Shown piece by piece: positions 1-8,137 of a stretch of 29,939 nt of DNA. Under the pieces are notes generated by a model, which searched no databases, was not told the DNA's origin, and was given only the letters and a program-made list of their open reading frames with translations. The stretch's first letter is position 1. Every line of letters starts with the position of its first letter. Position numbers and translations under genes: made by a program. The stretch is from Stramenopiles sp. TOSAG23-2. Taxonomy: Eukaryota; Sar. The DNA is taken from NCBI GenBank assembly GCA_900128395.1, contig LT649386.1:1-29939 (forward strand), read 5' to 3'.

Positions 1-366
1 AAAGAACAAACAGTAATGGAACAGCACGTAAAAATAAAAAAGATTAGAGAGAGAGTAAGAGTGAGAATGGGTACATTGAATGAGGATAATTGCTGTATTA
101 TTAATAATAAAAAAAATATATAATTTTTTATAACTTATATATTACGCACCCGAAAATCATATACGTCGTATTCGTATATTAATATACACACACGAGTGTG
201 AATAAAATTATCTCTTTATATTACCTAAAACGTTCCCCATGGACTGAAAATTGGCATATCAATCTTTTGTATCGTTGGTTTCTTTTTCATAGTAGGATCC
301 CATATATGTGATGAAGTACTAGGACTTCCTGCCAATGCTAATCCTCTTATTTCCTTACATTATTAC
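1..366. other. Left-edge intergenic DNA
   Basis: Bases 1-218 are purine- and AT-rich and hold no recognisable gene. A TACG-cored inverted repeat lies at 159-179. Bases 219-360 are the extra copy of the neighbouring gene's 3' end. The whole stretch is downstream of the minus-strand gene that ends at 367. Confidence 0.7.
159..179. repeat. TACG-cored inverted repeat, 7-bp arms
   Basis: ATATACG (159-165) and CGTATAT (173-179) are exact reverse complements around a 7-base loop. The element lies downstream of the minus-strand gene ending at 367. It belongs to a set of similar palindromes found after gene 3' ends in this window. A role in transcript termination or 3'-end formation is only an inference. 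Confidence 0.7.
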
Positions 367-502
367 CTAAAACGTTCCCCATGGACTGAAAATTGGCATA
401 TCAATCTTTTGTATCGTTGGTTTCTTTTTCATAGTAGGATCCCATATATGTGATGAAGTACTAGGACTTCCTGCCAATGCTAATCCTCTTATTTCCTTAC
501 AT
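219..502. repeat. Perfect 2 x 142-bp direct tandem duplication
   Basis: Copies lie at 219-360 and 361-502 and are identical by eye. The right copy is the true 3' end of the minus-strand gene at 367-2211 and includes its TAG stop. The left copy is a stray duplicate of the last part of that coding region. The junction shows no filler bases and no obvious microhomology. The gene's reading frame is unaffected because it stops inside the gene-proximal copy. Confidence 0.97.
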
Positions 503-2211
503 CCAGCTTCTTCTTTACAAAATTTTGCTACTGCTTTAAAAGTACCGCCTGAGACACATGCATCATCAATCATTAATATATTTTTGCCTTTAAGTTTTCG
601 TTTATCTGGTAACTTTGATAATTTGTATGCATCATCATGTTTTCCCAACGCTCGTTGTAATGCTACATATGCAAATTCAGTTAAATTTAAGTTCAACCCT
701 TTGTAACGTTTAGCTTTTATAAATTCAAGTGGTAAATTTAATTCCTCTGATATAATTGGTGCTAATAATGCACCGCCAGAATAAATGCCAAGTATCAGAT
801 CGATATCGTTTATATCTATACCTGTATTCTCAACAAAATGATCTAAGCGTTTTAACATTAAAGTTTTTAAAACATTCCAATCGCATGCAAAATGTTTTGT
901 TTTAATAAATTTACCAGATAAATAAACATCACCTGGGAAAATATTATCCGATCCATCTTCTTTGATTTCACTGCAATCTTTTAAAAATTCAACACGTTTT
1001 TCAATTAATAATTTTTGTAATGATATTGGCCAATTTTGTATTGGATCTTCTATTTCATTGAAATATTCATTCATAGTTTGAACAACCCATGGTTTTACTT
1101 TTTTTGCTTGCACATGAAATATGGTTGATAATGTAAATAATAGAGTAGCAAATGTAAATAATGTTACAATGGAAAACTCCGTGAAATACCAACGAGCAAC
1201 GCAAATATATCCAATTGCTAAAAACAATCCTGATTTTGGAACAAAAAAGAATGTTGCCAATGACACGATATAAACCATTAACCATGTTAAACATATACCA
1301 CCAAATAAATAAAATGTTGTTGTCGTTGAAACATTGTCTGCAAAATATAAACGTATTGATAAAGGGAATAGAAACCCAAGTGAACCACCAACAATTACAT
1401 CAACAAAATGGTGAGCAAATAAATAAACACGTCCAAACATTCCCATAATAAAGCTAAAAATGCATATTGAAAATATTATATCTTTGTATTGATATGATGT
1501 TGTTACATCCTTATCAGTGATCATGGTTGAAACTTTATTTAATTCAACCAATACACCAACGACACATCCACCTACTGCAGAATCCAAGCTAGGGAATGAA
1601 TGTCGTGCATTTTTACCTTGCGAACTTTTTAACAACATTTTTTTCCACATTGTATTGTGTACGTAACGAGGTATATTTTCTTTTAGAAATTGTTTGCCAT
1701 AATACAAAGCTGGCCGATCCCGTAGAAAATATACTTTCAATAACCAAGCAGAAATATTTAATATAATCCATGAAAAATAATATGTACATAACATATTATA
1801 TGCAACAATATCACCTATTATGAATTTAAATATACATAGATTTGCAATAGTAAATAAAGCAATTAAACCAGCGTTTCCATCAAAAAATTTATCATCGTCT
1901 TTAATTATTATTTTCGTGTAAACACAAAAAAATACAGTGATCAAAATAACTGCTATGATTAATCCGTACATAGATGTAAATGGCGACGGATTTGCATGTG
2001 CATGAAATAAAAAAACAGTCGGAACTGCGGATAAAGATGTTAATGGCGTTCCAAATACATGCCCGAAAAAAAATATAATAAATAAGAAAGGTTCAAAATT
2101 GAAAGGCAATTTTGTTAGAAATAATGATATTGATTTATCATATTTATTTAATTTCGTTTCATCTGGAAAACGTGAATATGTTGGATGATCTACTGTTAAA
2201 TATTTATCCAT
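367..2211 (-). CDS. PAP2-like membrane phosphatase fused to a type I phosphoribosyltransferase
   Basis: The protein has 614 residues. Residues ~38-365 are strongly hydrophobic, with several membrane segments, and carry PAP2 signatures. These are K159...R166-P167 (KX6RP), a PSGH-like site reading PSLD (207-210), and R261...H267...D271 with Gly260 where Ser is usual. The C-terminal ~200 residues are soluble and look like a phosphoribosyltransferase. They include a glycine-rich turn at 475-480 and the PRPP-binding segment MIDDACVSGGT (547-557) with the paired acidic residues D549/D550. PAP2 enzymes cleave phosphomonoesters or diphosphates at membranes. Type I PRTases use PRPP. The fused substrate is unknown, and the missing PSGH His questions the phosphatase activity. 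Stop is TAG. It is divergent from WDR75, 134 bp away. Domain calls are firm; the combined function is not. Confidence 0.82.
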   Translation of the reverse strand: MDKYLTVDHPTYSRFPDETKLNKYDKSISLFLTKLPFNFEPFLFIIFFFGHVFGTPLTSLSAVPTVFLFHAHANPSPFTSMYGLIIAVILITVFFCVYTKIIIKDDDKFFDGNAGLIALFTIANLCIFKFIIGDIVAYNMLCTYYFSWIILNISAWLLKVYFLRDRPALYYGKQFLKENIPRYVHNTMWKKMLLKSSQGKNARHSFPSLDSAVGGCVVGVLVELNKVSTMITDKDVTTSYQYKDIIFSICIFSFIMGMFGRVYLFAHHFVDVIVGGSLGFLFPLSIRLYFADNVSTTTTFYLFGGICLTWLMVYIVSLATFFFVPKSGLFLAIGYICVARWYFTEFSIVTLFTFATLLFTLSTIFHVQAKKVKPWVVQTMNEYFNEIEDPIQNWPISLQKLLIEKRVEFLKDCSEIKEDGSDNIFPGDVYLSGKFIKTKHFACDWNVLKTLMLKRLDHFVENTGIDINDIDLILGIYSGGALLAPIISEELNLPLEFIKAKRYKGLNLNLTEFAYVALQRALGKHDDAYKLSKLPDKRKLKGKNILMIDDACVSGGTFKAVAKFCKEEAGCKEIRGLALAGSPSTSSHIWDPTMKKKPTIQKIDMPIFSPWGTF

Positions 2212-2345
2212 CTCCTAATTTTTATTGTTTTATTATTATAAATGATAGGATACATTACGATATAATTGTTTTAGGAAATTAACATATATATATATATATC
2301 TGTAGAAAGAAGATCAGATATATATCAGATATACAAGAACCACAA
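2212..2345. promoter_or_regulatory. Compact divergent promoter region
   Basis: Only 134 bp separate the start codons of the PAP2-PRTase gene (-) and WDR75 (+), so both promoters must share this spacer or overlap the genes. It holds a TA-dinucleotide run (about 2283-2300), and GAAAGAAG at 2305-2312, 33 bp before the WDR75 ATG. No experimentally known element is recognised. Confidence 0.5.
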
Positions 2346-5186
2346 ATGCCACCAAAAAAGAAAAAGAAAACAAAAAAAAAGTCCTCCAAGGCAACAACGA
2401 CGACAACTACTACTACTACAACAATCACAGATAGAAAAAAAAGCAAAAGAAACAATAATAATAATGTAGCTATTGCTGATAATAATAAAAATAACAACAA
2501 TAAGAATGAGAAATTAACTTTGGGCTTATTAGGAGGTGGTAGTTCTTCGAATGCTACGCCATTATTTGTGCCAGGTGGAGAAATAATATGCCATGGATGT
2601 GGTATGGCAGTGAAAGTATTGAGCTTGAAAACTGGTGAAATTATTTATATATTAAGAGGACATCAAGGTATTGTGACGGATTTATCAATGCATCCAAATA
2701 TACGTACACAATTTTATTCATCTTCGTTGGACCATACTATTAAATTATGGGATATGAATGACGGTACATTATTACAAACTTACCAGCTTGGAAAGCCATG
2801 CTTGGGGATATTAGGCTCAAATACAGAAAGAGATATTTTATATGTATTGGTGCAAGATGTTGCAATAGATACAGGTAAAACATGGTATAAAGTTGTTTTA
2901 TTTAATATTAGGTCACAAAAATTTGTTGGTACAATATCAAAATCAAATACATTGCGTTGTCGTTTTGATTCCATTGATATAGATGGAACGACAGCAGTTG
3001 CGACTGTATACCAACGTAAGTTAGCTGTTTGGTGGTCAGATAAGACAAAAGTGAAGAAAATTAATTATGAAAGACCACTAGTAACTGTCGCTATACAGCC
3101 AAATGTAACCGATGAAAGCCCAATCGTTGCAACAGGTGATGTTGAAGGTAGAATATTGCTATGGTATAATTTATTAGAAAAACCAAAATCGGAAGAAGAG
3201 AAATATATTGCAAGTACGGTAGATGGCCGAGAAGTTAAAAAAACATCGTTGCATTGGCACGCCCATGCCGTTACATGCATGTCGTTTACAAAGGATGGGA
3301 ATTACTTATTATCAGGGGGCGAAGAAGCTGTTTTAGTATTATGGCAAATTGGCACAACAAATAAGACATTTTTACCACGTTTAGGTGCACCATTATGCCG
3401 CATTTCTGTTTCACCTGATTCTTTATCATACGGTATCACAACTGCAAACAATGTTTTTCGTTTAATTGATGCAGTTGATATGACAGTACGATGGAGTGTA
3501 CGCGGGCTTGCAGCGGCAAGGCCAGATGATTTCTTAGGCATTGAAGAAACATTCAAACGAAATAAAAATAGGTCTAGAAAAACATTAAATACAGGCATTG
3601 CCGTAGATCCAATTGATGGTGCAGTAGCATTAAATGGTGTCCATGGTACTGGGACATTACAAATTTATAATATATTTCAAGATTCGCACATTGCTACTTT
3701 AGAGGTTGCACCACGTAATGTTGTTTCTCGTACACAAAAAGAGAAATTAGCGCCAACGACGGTGGAACATATTTGCTTCAGCCCAGATGGGCGTGATTTA
3801 ATAACGGTAGATCGAAGAACCGATACGCATTTTGATGATGTTGTATCTTTAAAATTTTGGGAAAGATCTTCACAACCAGGAACTGGCGTCCGATATACTG
3901 TAAATACACGTGTTGAATCTCCTCATAAAAGTTATATTTCATCTGTTTGCTATGGGATAAATAGTTTTGGCAACAAAGGGGAGGAATGCATGGTTGTAAC
4001 TACCTCGTATGATTGTCGTTTCAAAATTTGGACATGTAAACGAGCAACACAGAATCAGCAACAACCGCGACAAGCAAAGGGAGTTACTATATGGTCATGT
4101 AATTCCACCGTATTTTTCCGTGAAAGCCCAATAATGGATTCATCATTTTCTAAAGATGCGTCATTACTAGCTGTTGGCTATTCACGTATAGTTACCCTAT
4201 GGAATCCAATTAACAATAGTCTTCTAGGCGTTTTGCCACATGCATCTATCTCAGGTAAAGTTCGTAAATCTGTATTTGTCTCCGGTGATAAAAGTCCATA
4301 TTTATTAGTAGTCACTGAAAATCAGTGTGTTATTTGGGATGTTATTAGTTGTGATGTTGTATGGTCAATTGAATGTAATTGTACTGCAGTAGGTGTTGAC
4401 TTTGAAAACAATGGCTCTGATGCTAGATTTGCAATTGCTTGTAATTCTAGTAGTGATAAAGATAGTAAATCTGCTATGGTGCTTTTGTTTGATGCATCAT
4501 CATCTATACCAATATATACTTGGCGTTTGGATTACTCAGCACTCCCACGACATATTCATTTCGAAGGAAATCGTGGTAATGCAAGAGATGAGATTCGCTT
4601 AATTTTAATGAATAATAAAAAAGAATTTTATACCATTTCTAAGGACGAGGCAATGGTAACGCCTTCTTCTGAAATTTTGCCAGAAAGAGGAACGGCTGGG
4701 GGTACATTAACTTCGTTTAATCGATTATTTGGATCGAAAGAGAGTAGAGATGAAGCGTATAATAACAGAAAAAGAAAAGCTGGATCTATGTTAAATAGTA
4801 TGGGTGCATCTTTTACCAAGGTATTTCAAGGAGCATCGCATGTACTACCTGGACTCACATCATTATTTCATCCATTTATGGAATCGTTATTGAATAAAAA
4901 TAATAACGATATAGTAGAAATTGAAAAGGAAAGTGATGACATGGATGATGAGGATGAAAAATCCACAGCAGCTATGATTGAAGATAGTAGTGTTGATGAT
5001 AAAACCACTACAACAGCATTGAATAATTTAGCAAACGTATTTTCATCGGCTAACAATGGTGGTAGAATTGGAAAAGAAAAGCAAGCAGAGGTGGAGAAAA
5101 ACTGGACTTCATTTTTTGCAAAAATTAATTCTGGAAGAAGTGGAGGAGTAAATGGCACAACGTCTAAAAAGAGGAGAAAAAGATAA
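2346..5186 (+). CDS. WDR75: WDR75/Utp17 (Nan1), WD40 protein of the SSU processome
   Basis: The protein has 946 residues and a large array of WD40 repeats (about 75-770). The family match rests on several segments: GHQGIVTDL at 105-113 followed by SSLDHTIKLWD at 126-136, the SLHWHAHAVTCMSF block (301-314), the LLSGGEEAVLVLW/FLPRLGAPL stretch (321-350) and a C-terminal SHVLPGL (831-837). These are the hallmarks of WDR75/Utp17, part of the t-UTP subcomplex that couples RNA polymerase I transcription to pre-18S rRNA processing in the nucleolus. The N-terminus is low complexity: Lys-rich (4-12), poly-Thr (17-26) and poly-Asn (36-52), fitting nuclear import. The last residues (KKRRKR) are also basic. 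Length is close to human WDR75 (about 830) plus these tails. Stop is TAA. The 3' end is tandemly duplicated downstream. Confidence 0.92.
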   Translation: MPPKKKKKTKKKSSKATTTTTTTTTTITDRKKSKRNNNNNVAIADNNKNNNNKNEKLTLGLLGGGSSSNATPLFVPGGEIICHGCGMAVKVLSLKTGEIIYILRGHQGIVTDLSMHPNIRTQFYSSSLDHTIKLWDMNDGTLLQTYQLGKPCLGILGSNTERDILYVLVQDVAIDTGKTWYKVVLFNIRSQKFVGTISKSNTLRCRFDSIDIDGTTAVATVYQRKLAVWWSDKTKVKKINYERPLVTVAIQPNVTDESPIVATGDVEGRILLWYNLLEKPKSEEEKYIASTVDGREVKKTSLHWHAHAVTCMSFTKDGNYLLSGGEEAVLVLWQIGTTNKTFLPRLGAPLCRISVSPDSLSYGITTANNVFRLIDAVDMTVRWSVRGLAAARPDDFLGIEETFKRNKNRSRKTLNTGIAVDPIDGAVALNGVHGTGTLQIYNIFQDSHIATLEVAPRNVVSRTQKEKLAPTTVEHICFSPDGRDLITVDRRTDTHFDDVVSLKFWERSSQPGTGVRYTVNTRVESPHKSYISSVCYGINSFGNKGEECMVVTTSYDCRFKIWTCKRATQNQQQPRQAKGVTIWSCNSTVFFRESPIMDSSFSKDASLLAVGYSRIVTLWNPINNSLLGVLPHASISGKVRKSVFVSGDKSPYLLVVTENQCVIWDVISCDVVWSIECNCTAVGVDFENNGSDARFAIACNSSSDKDSKSAMVLLFDASSSIPIYTWRLDYSALPRHIHFEGNRGNARDEIRLILMNNKKEFYTISKDEAMVTPSSEILPERGTAGGTLTSFNRLFGSKESRDEAYNNRKRKAGSMLNSMGASFTKVFQGASHVLPGLTSLFHPFMESLLNKNNNDIVEIEKESDDMDDEDEKSTAAMIEDSSVDDKTTTTALNNLANVFSSANNGGRIGKEKQAEVEKNWTSFFAKINSGRSGGVNGTTSKKRRKR

Positions 5187-5699
5187 AAATCATTTTTTTA
5201 CACCACAATATGTGTGTGTGTGTGTGTGTATCTCTAAACTGTATGTTATATATTAAATATGATATATGGTTAAAATCTAAGTTATAATAATTTTACTTCC
5301 CGTGGTAAATAATATGCTCAAGATACTCAATCTCAAGAATAATATTCTATATCCTAATAGTAAAGCTCTAATGCACGTCTGCAAACTAATACTCTACAAG
5401 CATGAGTAGGACAAAAATTAATTCTGGAAGAAGTGGAGGAGTAAATGGCACAACGTCTAAAAAGAGGAGAAAAAGATAAAAATCATTTTTTTACACCACA
5501 ATATGTGTGTGTGTGTGTGTGTATCTCTAAACTGTAGTGTTATATATTAAATATGATGGTTAAAATCTAAGTTATAATAATTTTACTTCCCGTGGTAAAT
5601 AATATGCTCAAGATACTCAATCTCAAGAATAATATTCTATATCCTAATAGTAAAGCTCTAATGCACGTCTGCAAACTAATACTCTACAAGCATGAGTAG
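5119..5699. repeat. Near-perfect ~290-bp direct tandem duplication over the WDR75 3' end
   Basis: Copy 1 is 5119-5409 and copy 2 is 5412-5699, with two bases (GA) between them. The duplicated unit begins in the last 68 bp of WDR75, includes its stop and a (TG)9 run, and then 3'-flank sequence. The copies differ only by a 1-base insertion and a 4-base deletion just after the TG run. Copy 2 therefore carries a dead C-terminal fragment of WDR75. Confidence 0.96.
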
Positions 5700-5821
5700 A
5701 TTTTTATCCTTCCATGCGCAATCGTTGAACACGCTGGACGTCGGGTTCATATATACTAGATGATACTGTGAACAAATTACAAGTCTTTTTTTTTACCACC
5801 GAACCGCGATTGTTTTTTTGC

Positions 5822-5836
5822 ACGAAAAACTTTCGT
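5822..5836. repeat. Small hairpin ACGAAA/TTTCGT
   Basis: ACGAAA (5822-5827) pairs with TTTCGT (5831-5836) across a 3-base loop. It sits between two converging genes. Its core differs slightly from the TACG/CGTA core of the other 3'-spacer palindromes. Confidence 0.55.
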
Positions 5837-5885
5837 ATTTAATTAATTGATGTACACATACCCCGTTTTTGAAGACAATATCGAA

Positions 5886-5897
5886 GTACGAACGTAC
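5886..5897. repeat. TACG-cored hairpin GTACG-AA-CGTAC
   Basis: There are two exact 5-bp arms with a 2-base centre. It lies 30 bp from the stop codon of the minus-strand SKP1-like gene and on the 3' side of WDR75. It is the second CG-containing hairpin in this convergent spacer. Confidence 0.55.
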
Positions 5898-5926
5898 AAA
5901 AACACACATCTTTTTCTATCATAATT

Positions 5927-7636
5927 TCATGAAAAAACATCTTTTGTATTTATATTGACCTTTCTTCGATTCACTTTCGGTGTTACAGAAATAAAAGATT
6001 CTTCCAACCTTGCAGCAAATGCAGCAATTTCATCATCGCCTTCTGCTTCTACATCTTCATCATCAAATTGAGATTCATCAAAAATATCTTCTACATTTAT
6101 ATCTTTTAAATTTGTCAAATCTGTTGAACCGGAACGCAGCATTTTTTTAATTTCTTCTTTTTTCTTCTGTTGTTCAATCGCTAATAATTTTGCCTCTTCC
6201 TCTTTCTTTGCCGCGCGCAATTGTTCCTCTTTTTGCTGTCGCTGTTTTTCTTTTTGTCTTAATCTCTTTTTTGCGCGTTTGCTAAGTTTTTTTTGATTTG
6301 CTTTTTCCTTTTTTGTGGAAGTATCTTCCCCAATGAAATTTAATATGTCATCAACTGATTTTGCATGTAAATTTTTGATTTCCATGTCTTTCTTGCTTGT
6401 GCTTTGTAATTGCTCATCACTATTATTATTCCCATTATTCTTCGATTCTACTATTGCTGCTTTTGCTGTCTTTTTATTTTTTTTACTTATGGCAGCTACT
6501 GGAGGTTGTCGAGCAACTTTTCCATTCGAACTAGGTTTTTTCGATGGTTTTTCCGTCTTTTTTTTATCAGATGATGATGACGATGAAGGTCGTTTAAATG
6601 CATATTCTTCTAAACCTACCTCTTTAAGTGCTTCATAACTTTTTTGAACCATTATATTCTGATCTGTAACTTTCAATGTAACTTTTTTCATTTCAAGTTT
6701 ATGATTTACAAATATTCTACCATCATCTAATTCAATAAATCCATCAATTAATTCATCATCTTTATCTTTGTTTACATCAAAATTACCAACAGTATCAATC
6801 TTGTTGATATTGCGATTGAAAGCACTTGATGCTGTCATTTTATTGTTATTATGATTATTTACTCGTTTCTTTAAAACATTATCTAATTCTTCCTTTGATA
6901 TATTTAAATATCTTTGTCTTTTCATTAAAGCTTCATATACTAATTTTGATTTTTCTTTCGTCGTGCTTAATTCAGGTTTTTCGTGTCGATCACATATGAT
7001 TAAATCATATGCTTGATTGATCGCATTACTTGTACCACCTGTTAAACCAAATTCTCGGCGAAATATATCTGCTTGTCTTAAAAATACAGGAGGGTTTTTT
7101 TCATTTACAGGTAAAAAATCTTTTTTTTGTTTTATATGGAATAAATCAATCAACTGCTTCACAGATAAATTTCTCATACGAGATGCTAATTCTCGGCAAC
7201 TTAAATCGATCAAAGGCTTTACATCTAAATAATAAGCAGCTTTTGCTAATACGCATATATTATATACATCTTCTTGGTCTAAAAAATCTGCATCCCAAAA
7301 ATCCCTTTCCCTAAGACTTTTTTCTTCACAATTTTCATGATATTTACAATATTCCAATACCCGGGATAAACCAAAAGAAGGTACGTCTTTTAATACAATT
7401 TTTTTATATTTTTCTGGCACTGGTGGAAATAAATATGGGGATGTTGTTTCCTCCTCTACATATTCATTATTTTTATTCATATCCACAACTTTTGGTGACA
7501 TCATTGCTATTTCAAGCGGTATTTCCAGTTCCTTTCCATCACAACATTCTACTATTATTTGTTCACCAGGAAACATTTCTATACCATTATTATCATCTTC
7601 TTCCCCTTCTTCTTCTACTACTACTTTGCCATTCAT
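5927..7636 (-). CDS. SKP1-like protein with long Lys-rich coiled-coil C-terminus (ASK20/21-type)
   Basis: The protein has 569 residues. Residues ~25-170 are SKP1-like: a BTB/POZ-type start (IIVECCDGKELEIPLEIA, 27-44), then W114 in FWDADFL, and AAYYLDVKPLIDLSC (133-147), which matches the SKP1 AANYLDIKGLLDVTC motif. A second conserved patch follows at 176-260. The rest is low complexity and then a charged coiled coil (445-500) ending in an acidic tail with DEIAAFAARLEESF (535-548). Plant ASK20/ASK21 proteins have the same plan, an SKP1 domain plus an SVDDLLSFI-like segment (here SVDDILNFI at 427-435) and a similar acidic end. That comparison is from memory. SKP1 links cullin to F-box proteins; whether this long form does so is unknown. 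It is the only gene here ending in TGA. Confidence 0.8.
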   Translation of the reverse strand: MNGKVVVEEEGEEDDNNGIEMFPGEQIIVECCDGKELEIPLEIAMMSPKVVDMNKNNEYVEEETTSPYLFPPVPEKYKKIVLKDVPSFGLSRVLEYCKYHENCEEKSLRERDFWDADFLDQEDVYNICVLAKAAYYLDVKPLIDLSCRELASRMRNLSVKQLIDLFHIKQKKDFLPVNEKNPPVFLRQADIFRREFGLTGGTSNAINQAYDLIICDRHEKPELSTTKEKSKLVYEALMKRQRYLNISKEELDNVLKKRVNNHNNNKMTASSAFNRNINKIDTVGNFDVNKDKDDELIDGFIELDDGRIFVNHKLEMKKVTLKVTDQNIMVQKSYEALKEVGLEEYAFKRPSSSSSSDKKKTEKPSKKPSSNGKVARQPPVAAISKKNKKTAKAAIVESKNNGNNNSDEQLQSTSKKDMEIKNLHAKSVDDILNFIGEDTSTKKEKANQKKLSKRAKKRLRQKEKQRQQKEEQLRAAKKEEEAKLLAIEQQKKKEEIKKMLRSGSTDLTNLKDINVEDIFDESQFDDEDVEAEGDDEIAAFAARLEESFISVTPKVNRRKVNINTKDVFS

Positions 7637-8137
7637 ATTATTTCCTTTTATTTCCTTCGTTCTATTTATTTGTATGTATGTTCGGATATTATATACTGTT
7701 GTATTGTACCTTTGTTCGTCGAGAGCAATATTTGTTTACTTGTTCTAATAATATTAAAATTTTAAATTCATTTTGTTATTTTTTTTTTATATTCGTGTTT
7801 ATATTCGTGGTGTGTGCTGCTGGTGTGCTGGTGTGCTCTGTGCTCTGTGTGGCACTTTTAACTTTGGTTTTTTTTGCGTTTGATCTATTGCAGGGGGGGG
7901 GTGATAGGAAAACTGTACTGGTGGAGAATACACATAGAGTACGATATAAAAATATAATAATAAATTTTAATATTACAAACACAACAATTTATAAAAAAGA
8001 TAAAGAAAACAAATAAATTTATTACACACAGAAAGAAGGATAGAGATACATAAAACAGATTTTCAGTTTATTGTATTTTTTTGTGATATATATATAAAAT
8101 ATAATAACAATCTATATATATAATAAAACAATTGAAT
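7637..8137. promoter_or_regulatory. Divergent spacer of SKP1-like gene and thioesterase
   Basis: About 500 bp between two start codons, expected to hold both promoters. It is T-rich on the left and A-rich on the right. It contains a GT-rich imperfect repeat (about 7809-7855), a G-homopolymer run near 7892-7900 and GAAAGAAG at 8031-8038. A long open frame crosses it on the plus strand but is low complexity and antisense to a real gene, so I do not call it. Confidence 0.5.

Larger units (their letters stand above)
5187..5926. other. Convergent 3' spacer between WDR75 and the SKP1-like gene
   Basis: The spacer holds the second copy of the ~290-bp duplication (to 5699). After it come a slightly GC-richer patch near 5705-5750 that I could not assign to any RNA gene, and two CG-containing hairpins at 5822-5836 and 5886-5897. 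No coding region is supported. Confidence 0.7.

Noticed and set aside
219-366. A second gene fragment encoding a PRTase C-terminus
   Set aside because: It is just the extra copy of the 142-bp tandem duplication and has no start or domain of its own.
5700-5760. Possible tRNA near the GC-richer patch after WDR75
   Set aside because: GGGTTCATA resembles a T-loop entry, but no matching acceptor, D or anticodon arms were found.
7423-8016. 197-residue open frame on the plus strand
   Set aside because: It is antisense to the SKP1-like gene in its first part and then runs through low-complexity promoter DNA. The product is rich in Leu, Tyr, Phe and His, with no domain.
8132-8137. TTG start extending the thioesterase by two codons
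   Set aside because: Non-ATG starts are not expected, and an ATG follows at 8138 with normal hot-dog spacing.
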